This document shows positions 1 to 7,207 of a stretch of 8,317 nt of DNA, one piece after another. This DNA comes from Candidatus Woesearchaeota archaeon (GTDB lineage Archaea > Nanobdellota > Nanobdellia > Woesearchaeales > UBA10200), in contig JAGVZX010000125.1 in assembly GCA_018302185.1 (NCBI GenBank), positions 1 through 8,317 of the forward strand, given 5' to 3'. How positions within the stretch are numbered: position 1 is the first letter of the stretch; every line of letters begins with the position of its first letter. The notes beneath the pieces are model-generated. The model made no database searches, was not told where the DNA came from, and saw only the letters and a program-made list of their open reading frames with translations. The translations under genes were made by a program, and so were the position numbers.

Positions 1-36
1 TTATGGCGATTTGTTAATTAATAATAATTATAAGTT

Positions 37-135
37 ATTATTATTATTCTTATTCTTATTATTATTATTATTCTTATTCTTATTCTTATTATTCTTATTC
101 TTATTCTTATTCTTATTATTCCTTTTCTTATTATT
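37..135. repeat. Triplet-phased ATT/CTT microsatellite
   Basis: Read in triplets from position 37, every triplet is ATT or CTT up to 120. There is a short break (CCT, TTT) at 121-126, then CTT ATT ATT to 135. Much of it is the hexamer CTTATT in tandem. On the minus strand it reads as AAT/AAG, that is Asn/Lys codons, within a 47-codon open frame from ATG at 171 down to TAA at 30-28. That frame has no Shine-Dalgarno site and is low complexity, so I annotate the DNA repeat and not a gene. Slippage expansion is the simplest origin. Confidence 0.9.
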
Positions 136-170
136 ACTACTGAGATTCCTAACTAAACAGTAGTCAGGCA

Positions 171-180
171 TATTTATATA
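171..180 (+). promoter_or_regulatory. TATA-like box, possible promoter of the giant surface protein gene
   Basis: The sequence TATTTATATA resembles the archaeal TATA consensus. Transcription would be expected to start about 25-28 bases downstream, near 200-206. That would give a leader of about 145 bases before the GTG start at 350, and the repeat cluster at 184-239 would straddle the start site. A second A/T-rich candidate, CTATAATTTA at about 285-294, lies nearer the gene, so promoter choice is uncertain. AT-richness makes chance matches likely. Confidence 0.35.
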
Positions 181-183
181 CTT

Positions 184-239
184 TAAACCTATTTAGGTAT
201 CCTAATATACATTTTAGCGTAAAATAGGTTTAGCGTAAA
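184..239. promoter_or_regulatory. Cluster of inverted and direct repeats, operator-like or leader hairpin
   Basis: Three overlapping patterns are visible. TAAACCTATTT at 184-194 is the exact reverse complement of AAATAGGTTTA at 222-232, so a transcript could form an 11-bp stem with a 27-base loop. TTTAGCGTAAA occurs twice, at 213-223 and 229-239, 16 bases apart; each copy has palindromic ends (TTTA/TAAA). ACCTA-TT-TAGGT at 187-198 is a further short palindrome. The cluster sits just after the TATA-like box at 171-180, where archaeal repressors often bind. Calling it an operator is inference. From 240 to the ribosome-binding site nothing else stands out. Confidence 0.4.
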
Positions 240-338
240 GCCAGAGAGATGCTAAGAAGAGGATATCAAGGAATGCTTTATTGGCTATAATTTAATGATT
301 GCAAATCAATATGCGTTTACTATAAGTTTTTTTCAAAA

Positions 339-343
339 GAGGT
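339..343 (+). promoter_or_regulatory. Ribosome-binding site supporting the GTG start at 350
   Basis: GAGGT lies six bases before GTG at 350 and can pair with the CCUCC-type 3' end of archaeal 16S rRNA. Starting here gives a protein that opens directly with a basic stretch and a hydrophobic export signal, so the site decides the start in favour of this non-ATG codon. Confidence 0.55.
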
Positions 344-349
344 TGTTAG

Positions 350-3300
350 GTGAGTTTGAAAATATCCAGCAAGAAGATAAGAAGAAATTCTTTACTAGTC
401 ATATTAATTCTCATTTCTTTTTTGCATATCATCCAATTGGTTCAGGCAAACAGCTATATTGCAGACTTAAATTTCATAACTTCTAAGACAGTATACACTT
501 TAGGAGAAAGGCTTGAGCTAAAGGGCAGCCTTTACCTGACTAATTACACCATTTCTGAGGTCGCTATTGCCAATCATACAGGGATAACAAATGCGACAGT
601 AAATCTTTCTATCATAAACAAGAATACAAATGCCACTTCTGCAACATATGGCTTTACCACTACATCAGCAGGAGAATTTTACTCAAGAAGCGATTATTAT
701 CCAAACGCTGTGCTTGTTTCAGCGCCTTCAGCTCCAGGCGATTATTACATACAAGTAAATTATACTGACCCAAACAACTCAACATGGTGGACAAGGCTTG
801 AGATCCAGATTGTAAATCAGACAGTTGATAGATTATTAGTAAGTCCTGAAAAATTAACCTATAACCCAGGAGAATCTATGTCAATACTTGTTGAGGCGAT
901 CAGAGAGTCTGCAGGCACTATAGTTTATGTCGGGAATGTGACTATCAACGGTACAATAAGAGATTCATCAAAATCTATCTTAAGCAGTTTTAATTGCGTG
1001 ACATCCTCAGGAGGCAAATGTACTATATCAGCAACCGCATCCTCAACATATGGCTTTTATTTTATTGAAGTAAATAATTTTAAGGCATTCAATGGGTTTG
1101 AAGTGATACTATTTGGTGTTAACATAAACATGAAGGATAATCTGGGGCTTTCTGCAAAAAATACTTTCAATACAGCAGAACAGGCATCAGTTGAGGTTGG
1201 AGTGGTGACTAACAGCACTACTGACACCTATTCATTTGAGGGTGTGATTCTCAATTCTGCAGGCACTGTTGTGAAAAATGTCAGCTCGACAGAACTGATC
1301 TATAATACCTCTTATATCAACAGGTTTGCTTTTACCTTGGATGCGCTTTCATTTTCAGCAGGGCAGTATTATGTAGATGTAAATGTGACAAAATCTGGAG
1401 GAGGAAGAGTTGGGGCAACTACCTCATTTGAAGTAAGAAGCTGGGGCATATCAGTCAAGAAAAAAGATGTCGGATCAGGGTTTGATTATGAGTACAGCGC
1501 ATATCCTGGAAAGACAGTTTATCTGGAGATTTATCCGACATGGAAAAATAACGGATCTGTCATTACCAGCATCAATGCGACAACATCTATCAATATATCG
1601 ATAAAAGATTCTATGGATAATTCTCTTGCATCCACAAATGCCACTTTTAATTCAAGCTGCAGCACAGAAGGATGCTTTGAATTTTCCTTGGCAATGCCGT
1701 CAAATACAGGCAGCTATAATCTTGCAGTTACGGTTTCAAATAATGGTGAATCACAGGTTATTACGAAAAAGCTTAACGTTATCGGCACTGGGGTATTTGC
1801 ACAATCAAGTGACAAAGACGGTTCCTTAAAAGAATTATTTGGGACAAATGAATTTGTGTATTTGGGTCTAAGCGCTAAAAATGCAACAGGAAGCTTAAAT
1901 GTGACGACTTTGGATTCGATAACTATAACTTATATGAATGGCACAGAGCTTAATTATACGCAAGTTAGCAGTTTTGATCAGGTAAACGGGACAAACAATA
2001 ACGCAGAATGGGCATGGAATGTGACTACACAAAGGATAAAGTTAGATACTCCGACTACTGGGGGATTTTATACTGTCTTTATCAATGCAGAGAATAAGAC
2101 TGCTTTTAGCTCTACAAGATTCATTATAAATCCTTATGATGTCTGCGCTGTCGCTAAGAATACCCTTGGGCAGGCAGGAGGAAGCACAGGCTATTATTAT
2201 GTCTATCAGTTCAAGACAAGTGATACTATATATTTCGAGATAAAATTGACGCAGGCAAATAATCCGTTGGGAAGGGCAACTGCAGGCAATGGGACGAGCG
2301 CAAATTCTTCTTATGGTAAAGGGTATGCGTGCAGCGATCTCTCAAGCACAAAACAGGTAGTTAATAATGCAACAATCAGTATTGAAGAAGTCACTAATAT
2401 CCAGACAGGGAGAAAGTTCTCATTAAACAGCACTGAATCTGTCTGCCAATCAGATGACAGCAAAGGCGCTTATACCTGCACAGTAAAACCTGTCGGCAAT
2501 TGGGATAGTGGAAGTTATTATGTGAAATTCAGGATATACAACCCTGTCACCCAAGTTAGTGATATTGCATATGCCAATTTTGAGGCGCATTCTTTCTATC
2601 TGTATGCTTGGGCAACTAACTGGAGAAACAAGCCTACAAATGATGTAACTCTTAATGTATATATGTATGAAGCAGGCAATAACTGGTGGGGCAATTATGG
2701 CTCAGGAGGCTTGACAGGAACTGTAACTGTAGAAAGGATAGAATATAATGGAAAAGAGGGTGAATGGATATTTCCACCGATAACATATGATTATAATCTC
2801 ACCAGATTAAACACTTCTACTGTGACTACTGGTTCTGGTACAATAACCTTGCCTGTAAATTATACCTTAAATAGGCAATGGCAGACAGGAAACTATAGGG
2901 TTGTCTTGAAGGGAGTTGACAACGGAGGAAACACTGATTATGGGTATGCATCTTTTGAAGTAAGAAGGTGGGAAGTCTATGCCTCTCCTGTCTCATGCTC
3001 TGGCAGCACATGCACTTCATTATATAACTTGAATTCAAAAAGCAATATCAGCTTATATGTGACTATTACAAACGCAGGAGAATGGGGCCAGAATGGAAAT
3101 AGCTTGGGAGGAAATGTGAGCATAAGAGTTAAGAAGATCCAGGACTGCAGAAAATGGCCATGCAGTGATCTAAATTCATCATTATATAACGCTACAAACA
3201 TAACTGTAGGCACATCAAGCGGATGGTATTATTCTGGAAGCATCAATCCAAGTTACCTTGTCAATATATCGCCACTTTCTGGCACATGGAACACTGGATA

Positions 3301-4912
3301 TTGGCAGGTTGTATTTGACATAAATGGGACAGAGACAGGTACAGGATGGTTTAACACTCTAGCATTCTATGCAGAAGCTCAGCCTGTTGACGCAACTGGT
3401 GCAGGATGGAAATACAGCATAAAAAATAATGAGAATATGTATTTTAAGATAACTAGTGTAAGCAGCCAAAAGACAGGGTATTATTATGGCAGTTACAGCT
3501 CTGCAGATTATATCAATACGACGATAGAGAGCGCAGTCTTGCGTGTTTGGGACCAGACTAATTATAAGCAGATAGAGTATAATTATCCAACTCAGTTTAA
3601 CATATCAATTTTAAATGCAAGCAATAATATAATAAATGGCACAAAAACTATCAATGTGACTTATTTGAACGGCAGCTGGCCTTCAGGATATTACTGGGGA
3701 GAGCTTACCTTGAAAAACCAGGCAGATAACCAGACAGCATCAGCATATCTTTGGTTCCAGGTAAAGCCGTTTAGAGTTCAGCTAAATACAAATCAATATA
3801 CGATTGATAATAATGCCTGTGCAAACGGCACAATATATCTCTATGAGCCAGATTGGAATACTAACACTATTCTTAATGGGACCTATAATATTACAAGTGT
3901 TGTAGAAAGAACTTGGAGCAGCTCAGGAAGCAGCTTAACAACTTATACTAATTTCACTCCTTCAGGAACATTTAATGGCAGCAGCACATTTACTGCCTGT
4001 CCAAATAATGGTGTCTGGAGCAATAACAATGGAGACGGATATCATTATCTTACTATTAAGGTTACGGATAGTGCAGGCAACTCAGAAGAAGGCTGGTTGT
4101 CATTCAGAACTTTGCCGTTTTCAGTCTCATGGGGAAGTATCCTTGGCGGCACTAATATCAGGAAGACCTCAAACTTTTCTGTGCCTGTTACCCTGACAAG
4201 ACCGACAAGCGGAGCTAACACAACAGGGAATCTTACAAGAATTTATCAGCAAAGATATGATACGACACCTAGCTATCTGCAGGAATATGTATTCTCTGTC
4301 GGCAGCTGTTTTTCAAATGTCACCAGCACATGCAATGTAAACGGCACCAAGACTGTTACAATCTATCCGCCAAGCAGCGGATGGAAAGATGGATATAATT
4401 ATCTGCAGGCTGAATGGACTGATGCTAGTGATGCAACTTCTAAAGTAAAAGATTACAATGGCGTATGGTTCAACGGAGCAGATGCATACACTGGATGGTG
4501 GAATAATGTTGATGAGAATGGCAACTGGAAATATTACTTTGGGTTTGGAGATAATCTCAGCATAAAACTTTTTGTAAATGATGTCTCAACAAATTTAGGC
4601 GCTAGTGTTAACATATTAAGCGTAGAGTATTCTACTCCTAGCTCAAGCTGCTGGGATGACAGCTGCAGAACTTACAATACTGCAACATATTCAGTTGTTG
4701 GGCAATCAGGAAGCCAGATTTCCAGCTCTGCAACTATCAGGATCGTTAAGCCAAGCGCTAACTGGACCAGAGGCAATATTGCCATCAGGGCAAGTGTTAA
4801 TGGCACCAGAGGCTCAACAACAATCAAGAATGGAAACCTCCGGATACGTTGTAAACACATCTTCTGTATGGATCAATTGGAGCACAACAGAAACATCTAC
4901 CTGTTATCTTAA
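350..4912 (+). CDS. Giant exported protein with about twelve repeated Ig-like units (frameshifted near its C-terminus)
   Basis: The start is GTG, preceded by GAGGT. Residues 1-33 form a Sec-type signal peptide: basic residues K4-R12, a hydrophobic core at about 15-31, and probable cleavage after VQA (33). The rest is extracytoplasmic. A recurring strand motif of the form G-(Y/F/N)-Y followed by alternating hydrophobics, and commonly ending in F-x-V plus an aromatic, appears near residues 129, 234, 338, 453, 570, 720, 846, 981, 1112, 1229, 1347 and 1474. That spacing of roughly 105-150 residues suggests tandem beta-sandwich (Ig/MG2-like) units. There are dozens of N-X-S/T sequons, many Tyr/Trp residues, and repeated close cysteine pairs such as SCSTEGC and DCRKWPC. 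No enzyme motif was recognised. The frame is genuine to about 4834; its last 26 codons are out of frame and the true tail continues in the next entry. Likely role: surface-layer or adhesin-like protein (inference). The specific family is not identified. Confidence 0.85.
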   Translation: MSLKISSKKIRRNSLLVILILISFLHIIQLVQANSYIADLNFITSKTVYTLGERLELKGSLYLTNYTISEVAIANHTGITNATVNLSIINKNTNATSATYGFTTTSAGEFYSRSDYYPNAVLVSAPSAPGDYYIQVNYTDPNNSTWWTRLEIQIVNQTVDRLLVSPEKLTYNPGESMSILVEAIRESAGTIVYVGNVTINGTIRDSSKSILSSFNCVTSSGGKCTISATASSTYGFYFIEVNNFKAFNGFEVILFGVNINMKDNLGLSAKNTFNTAEQASVEVGVVTNSTTDTYSFEGVILNSAGTVVKNVSSTELIYNTSYINRFAFTLDALSFSAGQYYVDVNVTKSGGGRVGATTSFEVRSWGISVKKKDVGSGFDYEYSAYPGKTVYLEIYPTWKNNGSVITSINATTSINISIKDSMDNSLASTNATFNSSCSTEGCFEFSLAMPSNTGSYNLAVTVSNNGESQVITKKLNVIGTGVFAQSSDKDGSLKELFGTNEFVYLGLSAKNATGSLNVTTLDSITITYMNGTELNYTQVSSFDQVNGTNNNAEWAWNVTTQRIKLDTPTTGGFYTVFINAENKTAFSSTRFIINPYDVCAVAKNTLGQAGGSTGYYYVYQFKTSDTIYFEIKLTQANNPLGRATAGNGTSANSSYGKGYACSDLSSTKQVVNNATISIEEVTNIQTGRKFSLNSTESVCQSDDSKGAYTCTVKPVGNWDSGSYYVKFRIYNPVTQVSDIAYANFEAHSFYLYAWATNWRNKPTNDVTLNVYMYEAGNNWWGNYGSGGLTGTVTVERIEYNGKEGEWIFPPITYDYNLTRLNTSTVTTGSGTITLPVNYTLNRQWQTGNYRVVLKGVDNGGNTDYGYASFEVRRWEVYASPVSCSGSTCTSLYNLNSKSNISLYVTITNAGEWGQNGNSLGGNVSIRVKKIQDCRKWPCSDLNSSLYNATNITVGTSSGWYYSGSINPSYLVNISPLSGTWNTGYWQVVFDINGTETGTGWFNTLAFYAEAQPVDATGAGWKYSIKNNENMYFKITSVSSQKTGYYYGSYSSADYINTTIESAVLRVWDQTNYKQIEYNYPTQFNISILNASNNIINGTKTINVTYLNGSWPSGYYWGELTLKNQADNQTASAYLWFQVKPFRVQLNTNQYTIDNNACANGTIYLYEPDWNTNTILNGTYNITSVVERTWSSSGSSLTTYTNFTPSGTFNGSSTFTACPNNGVWSNNNGDGYHYLTIKVTDSAGNSEEGWLSFRTLPFSVSWGSILGGTNIRKTSNFSVPVTLTRPTSGANTTGNLTRIYQQRYDTTPSYLQEYVFSVGSCFSNVTSTCNVNGTKTVTIYPPSSGWKDGYNYLQAEWTDASDATSKVKDYNGVWFNGADAYTGWWNNVDENGNWKYYFGFGDNLSIKLFVNDVSTNLGASVNILSVEYSTPSSSCWDDSCRTYNTATYSVVGQSGSQISSSATIRIVKPSANWTRGNIAIRASVNGTRGSTTIKNGNLRIRCKHIFCMDQLEHNRNIYLLS

Positions 4913-5243
4913 CGTGCTTAATTTTGCAAATTTAAATAGCTGGTATTGCGGTTCAAGTTATTATAATATAAGTACGCAAAGCTTCTGCAATGCTACTATA
5001 TTCAGTGGCTCATCCTATGTCTATGAATGGATCAGCAAAGATTATAGGTCTTGGTCATACGGCAATACATGGGGATATACTCAAGTGGCTACAGGCATGA
5101 CAACTGGAGCAACTACACATAATTATCAGTATAATACCAGTGCGCTTATCAACCAATCCTATGGCACGGTCATTTACTGTTATGATGAAGATTGGAACAG
5201 TGGCTATGGTTTCAGCGCATTTAAAGTAAATATGAGCGCATAA
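4830..5243 (+). CDS. C-terminal fragment of the giant surface protein, separated by a +1 frameshift
   Basis: This frame continues the same protein. Skipping one A in the AAA at 4834-4836 turns the upstream ...TTIKNG directly into TSGYVVNTSSVW and restores an NGT sequon like those elsewhere in the protein. The ATG at 4830 is inside the upstream gene, with no signal peptide and no ribosome-binding site of note, so an independent start is unlikely. The fragment adds 135 residues past the shift, for a repaired total of 1630. It begins with a possible Fn3-like strand (VWINWSTTETSTCYL), carries several cysteines, Tyr/Trp residues and N-X-S/T sites, and ends at TAA with no membrane helix or sorting signal. 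The cause may be a sequencing or assembly error, a real mutation, or much less likely programmed +1 slippage. Confidence 0.75.
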   Translation: METSGYVVNTSSVWINWSTTETSTCYLNVLNFANLNSWYCGSSYYNISTQSFCNATIFSGSSYVYEWISKDYRSWSYGNTWGYTQVATGMTTGATTHNYQYNTSALINQSYGTVIYCYDEDWNSGYGFSAFKVNMSA

Positions 5244-5275
5244 ACAATAAATAACATCAAGAATAAAATAATCAA

Positions 5276-5288
5276 TTAATATAAAATA
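5276..5288 (+). promoter_or_regulatory. TATA-like box upstream of the structured intergenic element
   Basis: TTAATATAAAATA lies in an A-rich stretch just after the surface gene. Counting about 26 bases from its centre puts a transcription start near 5308-5311, within ten bases of the left edge of the long inverted repeat. This would suit a promoter for a non-coding RNA or for a structured leader of the next gene. Chance occurrence in AT-rich DNA cannot be excluded. Confidence 0.35.
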
Positions 5289-5315
5289 CAACAAAAGTAA
5301 TACCCACTAATTCAC

Positions 5316-5525
5316 CTAAAAAGCGGCAGTGTCCGCAGCCAATTTTGGCGAGCACTGATCAAATAACGACACCAATGTTGCGACGGGCAAGACCAGCTAT
5401 CAACACAAATATAAACTAATAAAATAATTTACTCAATGTCACATTTACTTTACACAACGTAGAGGAGGAGCAACTCTTCTACTGACTTAAACGAGTGCTC
5501 GCCGGCGCGGACACTGCCGCTTTAG
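5316..5525 (+). ncRNA. Candidate structured RNA or mobile element bounded by long GC-rich inverted repeats
   Basis: Positions 5320-5336 and 5507-5523 are a perfect 17-base inverted repeat. The pairing continues with GCC 5338-5340 to GGC 5504-5506 after a single bulged A, then GGCGAGCACT 5347-5356 to AGTGCTCGCC 5494-5503 after a six-base left bulge (5341-5346). That is about 30 paired bases enclosing 137. Inside, 5459-5467 pairs with 5474-5482 (nine pairs, one G-U) around the loop GAGCAA, and TGTTG 5376-5380 can pair with CAACA 5401-5405. The arms are GC-rich in otherwise A/T-rich DNA, as seen for stable RNAs in AT-rich archaea. No known RNA family was recognised. The strand is assigned from the neighbouring genes and the TATA-like box. 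Alternatives are a 5' leader of the gene at 5570 or a MITE-like element; no clear target duplication is seen. Confidence 0.5.
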
Positions 5526-5557
5526 AAAGATAAAGTTTAGTGAAAAATAAAAAATAC

Positions 5558-5564
5558 AGGTGAT
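5558..5564 (+). promoter_or_regulatory. Strong Shine-Dalgarno site for the PGF-pre-PGF protein
   Basis: AGGTGAT is a full match to the archaeal anti-Shine-Dalgarno core (AUCACCU) and stands five bases before ATG at 5570. It fixes the start and shows that this transcript has a leader, since the site is downstream of the structured element. Confidence 0.8.
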
Positions 5565-5569
5565 AGGTA

Positions 5570-7198
5570 ATGAAACAATCATTTTATAGAAAAGAGCATA
5601 AGAATAATTTAAATATGATCATACCGATTTCAATCGCCATAATATTGATCCTTATCCCTAATTCATACGCAGCAGCAAATTTTGCTGTGACTGCGTTTTC
5701 TTGCTCTCCTGATGAGGTTGCGATAAGTGAGCAGTTTTCATGCACTACGACTGTGCAGAACAGCGGAGATGCTACAGGAAGCTTAACTACTGCAACACTG
5801 TTTCCAGATGCGACCAGCTGGCTTGAAAGCTCCAGTTATCCAAATACAGTCAACACAAATGTTGATTCAGGAGCCTCGACATCTGTGGTCTTTACAGGAT
5901 TGAAAGGGAAAAAATCAGGAGTCAATGGGTTTGCAAGGATCATGCTTGATGATGTGACAGATACATATGTTGCAGATAATACTGTGACCGTCAATGTTGT
6001 TGATGTGCTTACAACTGAAAGCAGCGCAGCTAGCTCTGCTGCAGCATCTGCAAGTGTAGATGTTACCGGACAGGCAACTGTCGGCGGAAATGTAAATACT
6101 GAGCTCAAATTCACTGTCACCAGTGGAGGCTGCACGATAGGAAGCCAGCAGGTTGCTGCAACCACAAACGGGATGACAGACGGGCATTGCGTTTATTCTG
6201 TAGCCGGAAAAGTTACAAGCACGCCAGATCGCACAGGAACAAAGACAGATACAGATACAGGCACGATAACCTGCAGTTCTGGCTGCAGTTCAGGTTCTTC
6301 ATCTAGCTCTAGTGGTGGAGGAGGCGGAGGAGGTGGAGCAGCTGCAGTTATAGTTGCAGACACTTCTCAAAAGAATATTGCATCATTTAAGACGCACACT
6401 TTTGCAAAGATAGAGCAGGGAGCTACTCCTATAGCTTCAATAGATAAGCCAGAGATTGCTATCAGCGAGATAAAGTTTGAAGCAGCTAAATCACTTGCCA
6501 ATGTTGAGATAAAAGTTTCCAGCTTAAAAGACAAGCCGACTGTAATGCCTGCAGCAGAAAAAGTTTACCAATATCTTGAGATTGCACCAAAGAATTTAAA
6601 ATCAACAGACATGAACAAAGCTACTATAACATTTAAAGTTACAAGATACTGGCTTAACGCAAACGGATTCAAGGAATCTGATGTTGCATTATCAAGGTAT
6701 GCTTCAGATGCATGGACGCAGCTTCCTACAAAAGTAGCCAGCAGTGATGTAGATGCTGTCACATATTCTGCAGAAACCCCAGGATTCAGCTATTTTGCGA
6801 TAGTCTCCAATGCAGTTAAAGCTGAAAAGGCTGTAGAAAAGCCTAAAGAGCCGGAAGTAAAACAGCAGGATGATAAGCAAAAACAAGCAGCAGACGATCA
6901 AAAAAAATCTGCCGAAAGCGTATCCTCAGATAAATTATCTGTGACTAAGAAAGGAAGCTTATTCTCAAGATTGTTTGAAGGCAATAACCTGATATGGACA
7001 ACTGTTGCCATAGGCATGCTATTCCTCTTGGCATTATATTATTATCCGCATGAGAAGATAAAGGAGAATCTGAATAAAAAATATCATAAGCATCTGCACA
7101 ACAGGCTTATTGCACACAAGCATCCAGGAAGCCATGATATCCATCACAGGCATACTGAATATGACATGGAAGATGAGCATGAGATCGAGAGGGGATGA
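5570..7198 (+). CDS. PGF-pre-PGF domain surface protein with C-terminal membrane anchor and His-rich tail
   Basis: A 542-residue exported protein. A signal peptide covers about residues 1-35 (hydrophobic core 16-30, then NSYAAA). Residues ~37-147 look like a CARDB/Ig-like beta domain (FSCSPDEVAISEQFSCTTTV, VQNSGDATG). A Ser/Ala-rich stretch, a second small Cys-containing region and a Ser then poly-Gly hinge (~238-258) follow. Residues ~268-416 match the archaeal PGF-pre-PGF domain in order: alternating strands, EKVYQYLEIAPKNL, ATITFKVTRYWLNANGF, and the ending ETPGFSYFAI. A Lys/Glu/Gln-rich spacer (~420-450) precedes one membrane helix (~473-491) and a ~50-residue basic, His-rich, presumably cytoplasmic tail. 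Family members often end in a PGF-CTERM signal processed by archaeosortase; none is seen here. Its position behind another secreted giant suggests a role at the cell surface, perhaps as anchor or scaffold (inference). Stop is TGA. Confidence 0.9.
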   Translation: MKQSFYRKEHKNNLNMIIPISIAIILILIPNSYAAANFAVTAFSCSPDEVAISEQFSCTTTVQNSGDATGSLTTATLFPDATSWLESSSYPNTVNTNVDSGASTSVVFTGLKGKKSGVNGFARIMLDDVTDTYVADNTVTVNVVDVLTTESSAASSAAASASVDVTGQATVGGNVNTELKFTVTSGGCTIGSQQVAATTNGMTDGHCVYSVAGKVTSTPDRTGTKTDTDTGTITCSSGCSSGSSSSSSGGGGGGGGAAAVIVADTSQKNIASFKTHTFAKIEQGATPIASIDKPEIAISEIKFEAAKSLANVEIKVSSLKDKPTVMPAAEKVYQYLEIAPKNLKSTDMNKATITFKVTRYWLNANGFKESDVALSRYASDAWTQLPTKVASSDVDAVTYSAETPGFSYFAIVSNAVKAEKAVEKPKEPEVKQQDDKQKQAADDQKKSAESVSSDKLSVTKKGSLFSRLFEGNNLIWTTVAIGMLFLLALYYYPHEKIKENLNKKYHKHLHNRLIAHKHPGSHDIHHRHTEYDMEDEHEIERG

Positions 7199-7207
7199 AT
7201 AAGAGAT

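Noticed and set aside
28..171. Minus-strand 47-codon Asn/Lys gene
   Set aside because: Composition follows entirely from the microsatellite, and there is no ribosome-binding site or promoter at a proper distance. Kept only as an observation.
326..333. T run as a terminator upstream of the giant gene
   Set aside because: It lies within the leader, immediately before the ribosome-binding site, and no + strand gene precedes it to terminate.
295..486. Small + strand frame overlapping the start of the giant gene
   Set aside because: It overlaps the signal-peptide region in another frame, has no ribosome-binding site and no recognisable features.
4834..4840. Programmed +1 frameshift site
   Set aside because: No recognised slippery heptamer, stop-codon pause or downstream pseudoknot is visible. 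An indel error or mutation is simpler.
5336..5347. Bulge-helix-bulge processing motif in the long stem
   Set aside because: Both bulges (one and six bases) are on the same side with three pairs between them; a canonical motif has three-base bulges on opposite strands separated by four pairs.
5376..5482. Fragments resembling RNase P RNA conserved pieces (GGGCAAGACC, GGAGCAA)
   Set aside because: The hallmark GAGGAAAGUC and ACAGAAA-type segments and the P4 helix arrangement are absent. The matches are short and out of context.
5310..5530. Target-site duplication flanking the inverted repeat
   Set aside because: Flanks read CCTAA on the left and AGAAA on the right. A TA duplication would require a two-base misalignment of the arms. 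Not convincing, so a MITE is kept only as an alternative.
5836..6187. Minus-strand open frames opposite the PGF-pre-PGF gene
   Set aside because: They lie antisense to a confidently assigned domain protein and show the biased composition expected of a shadow frame.
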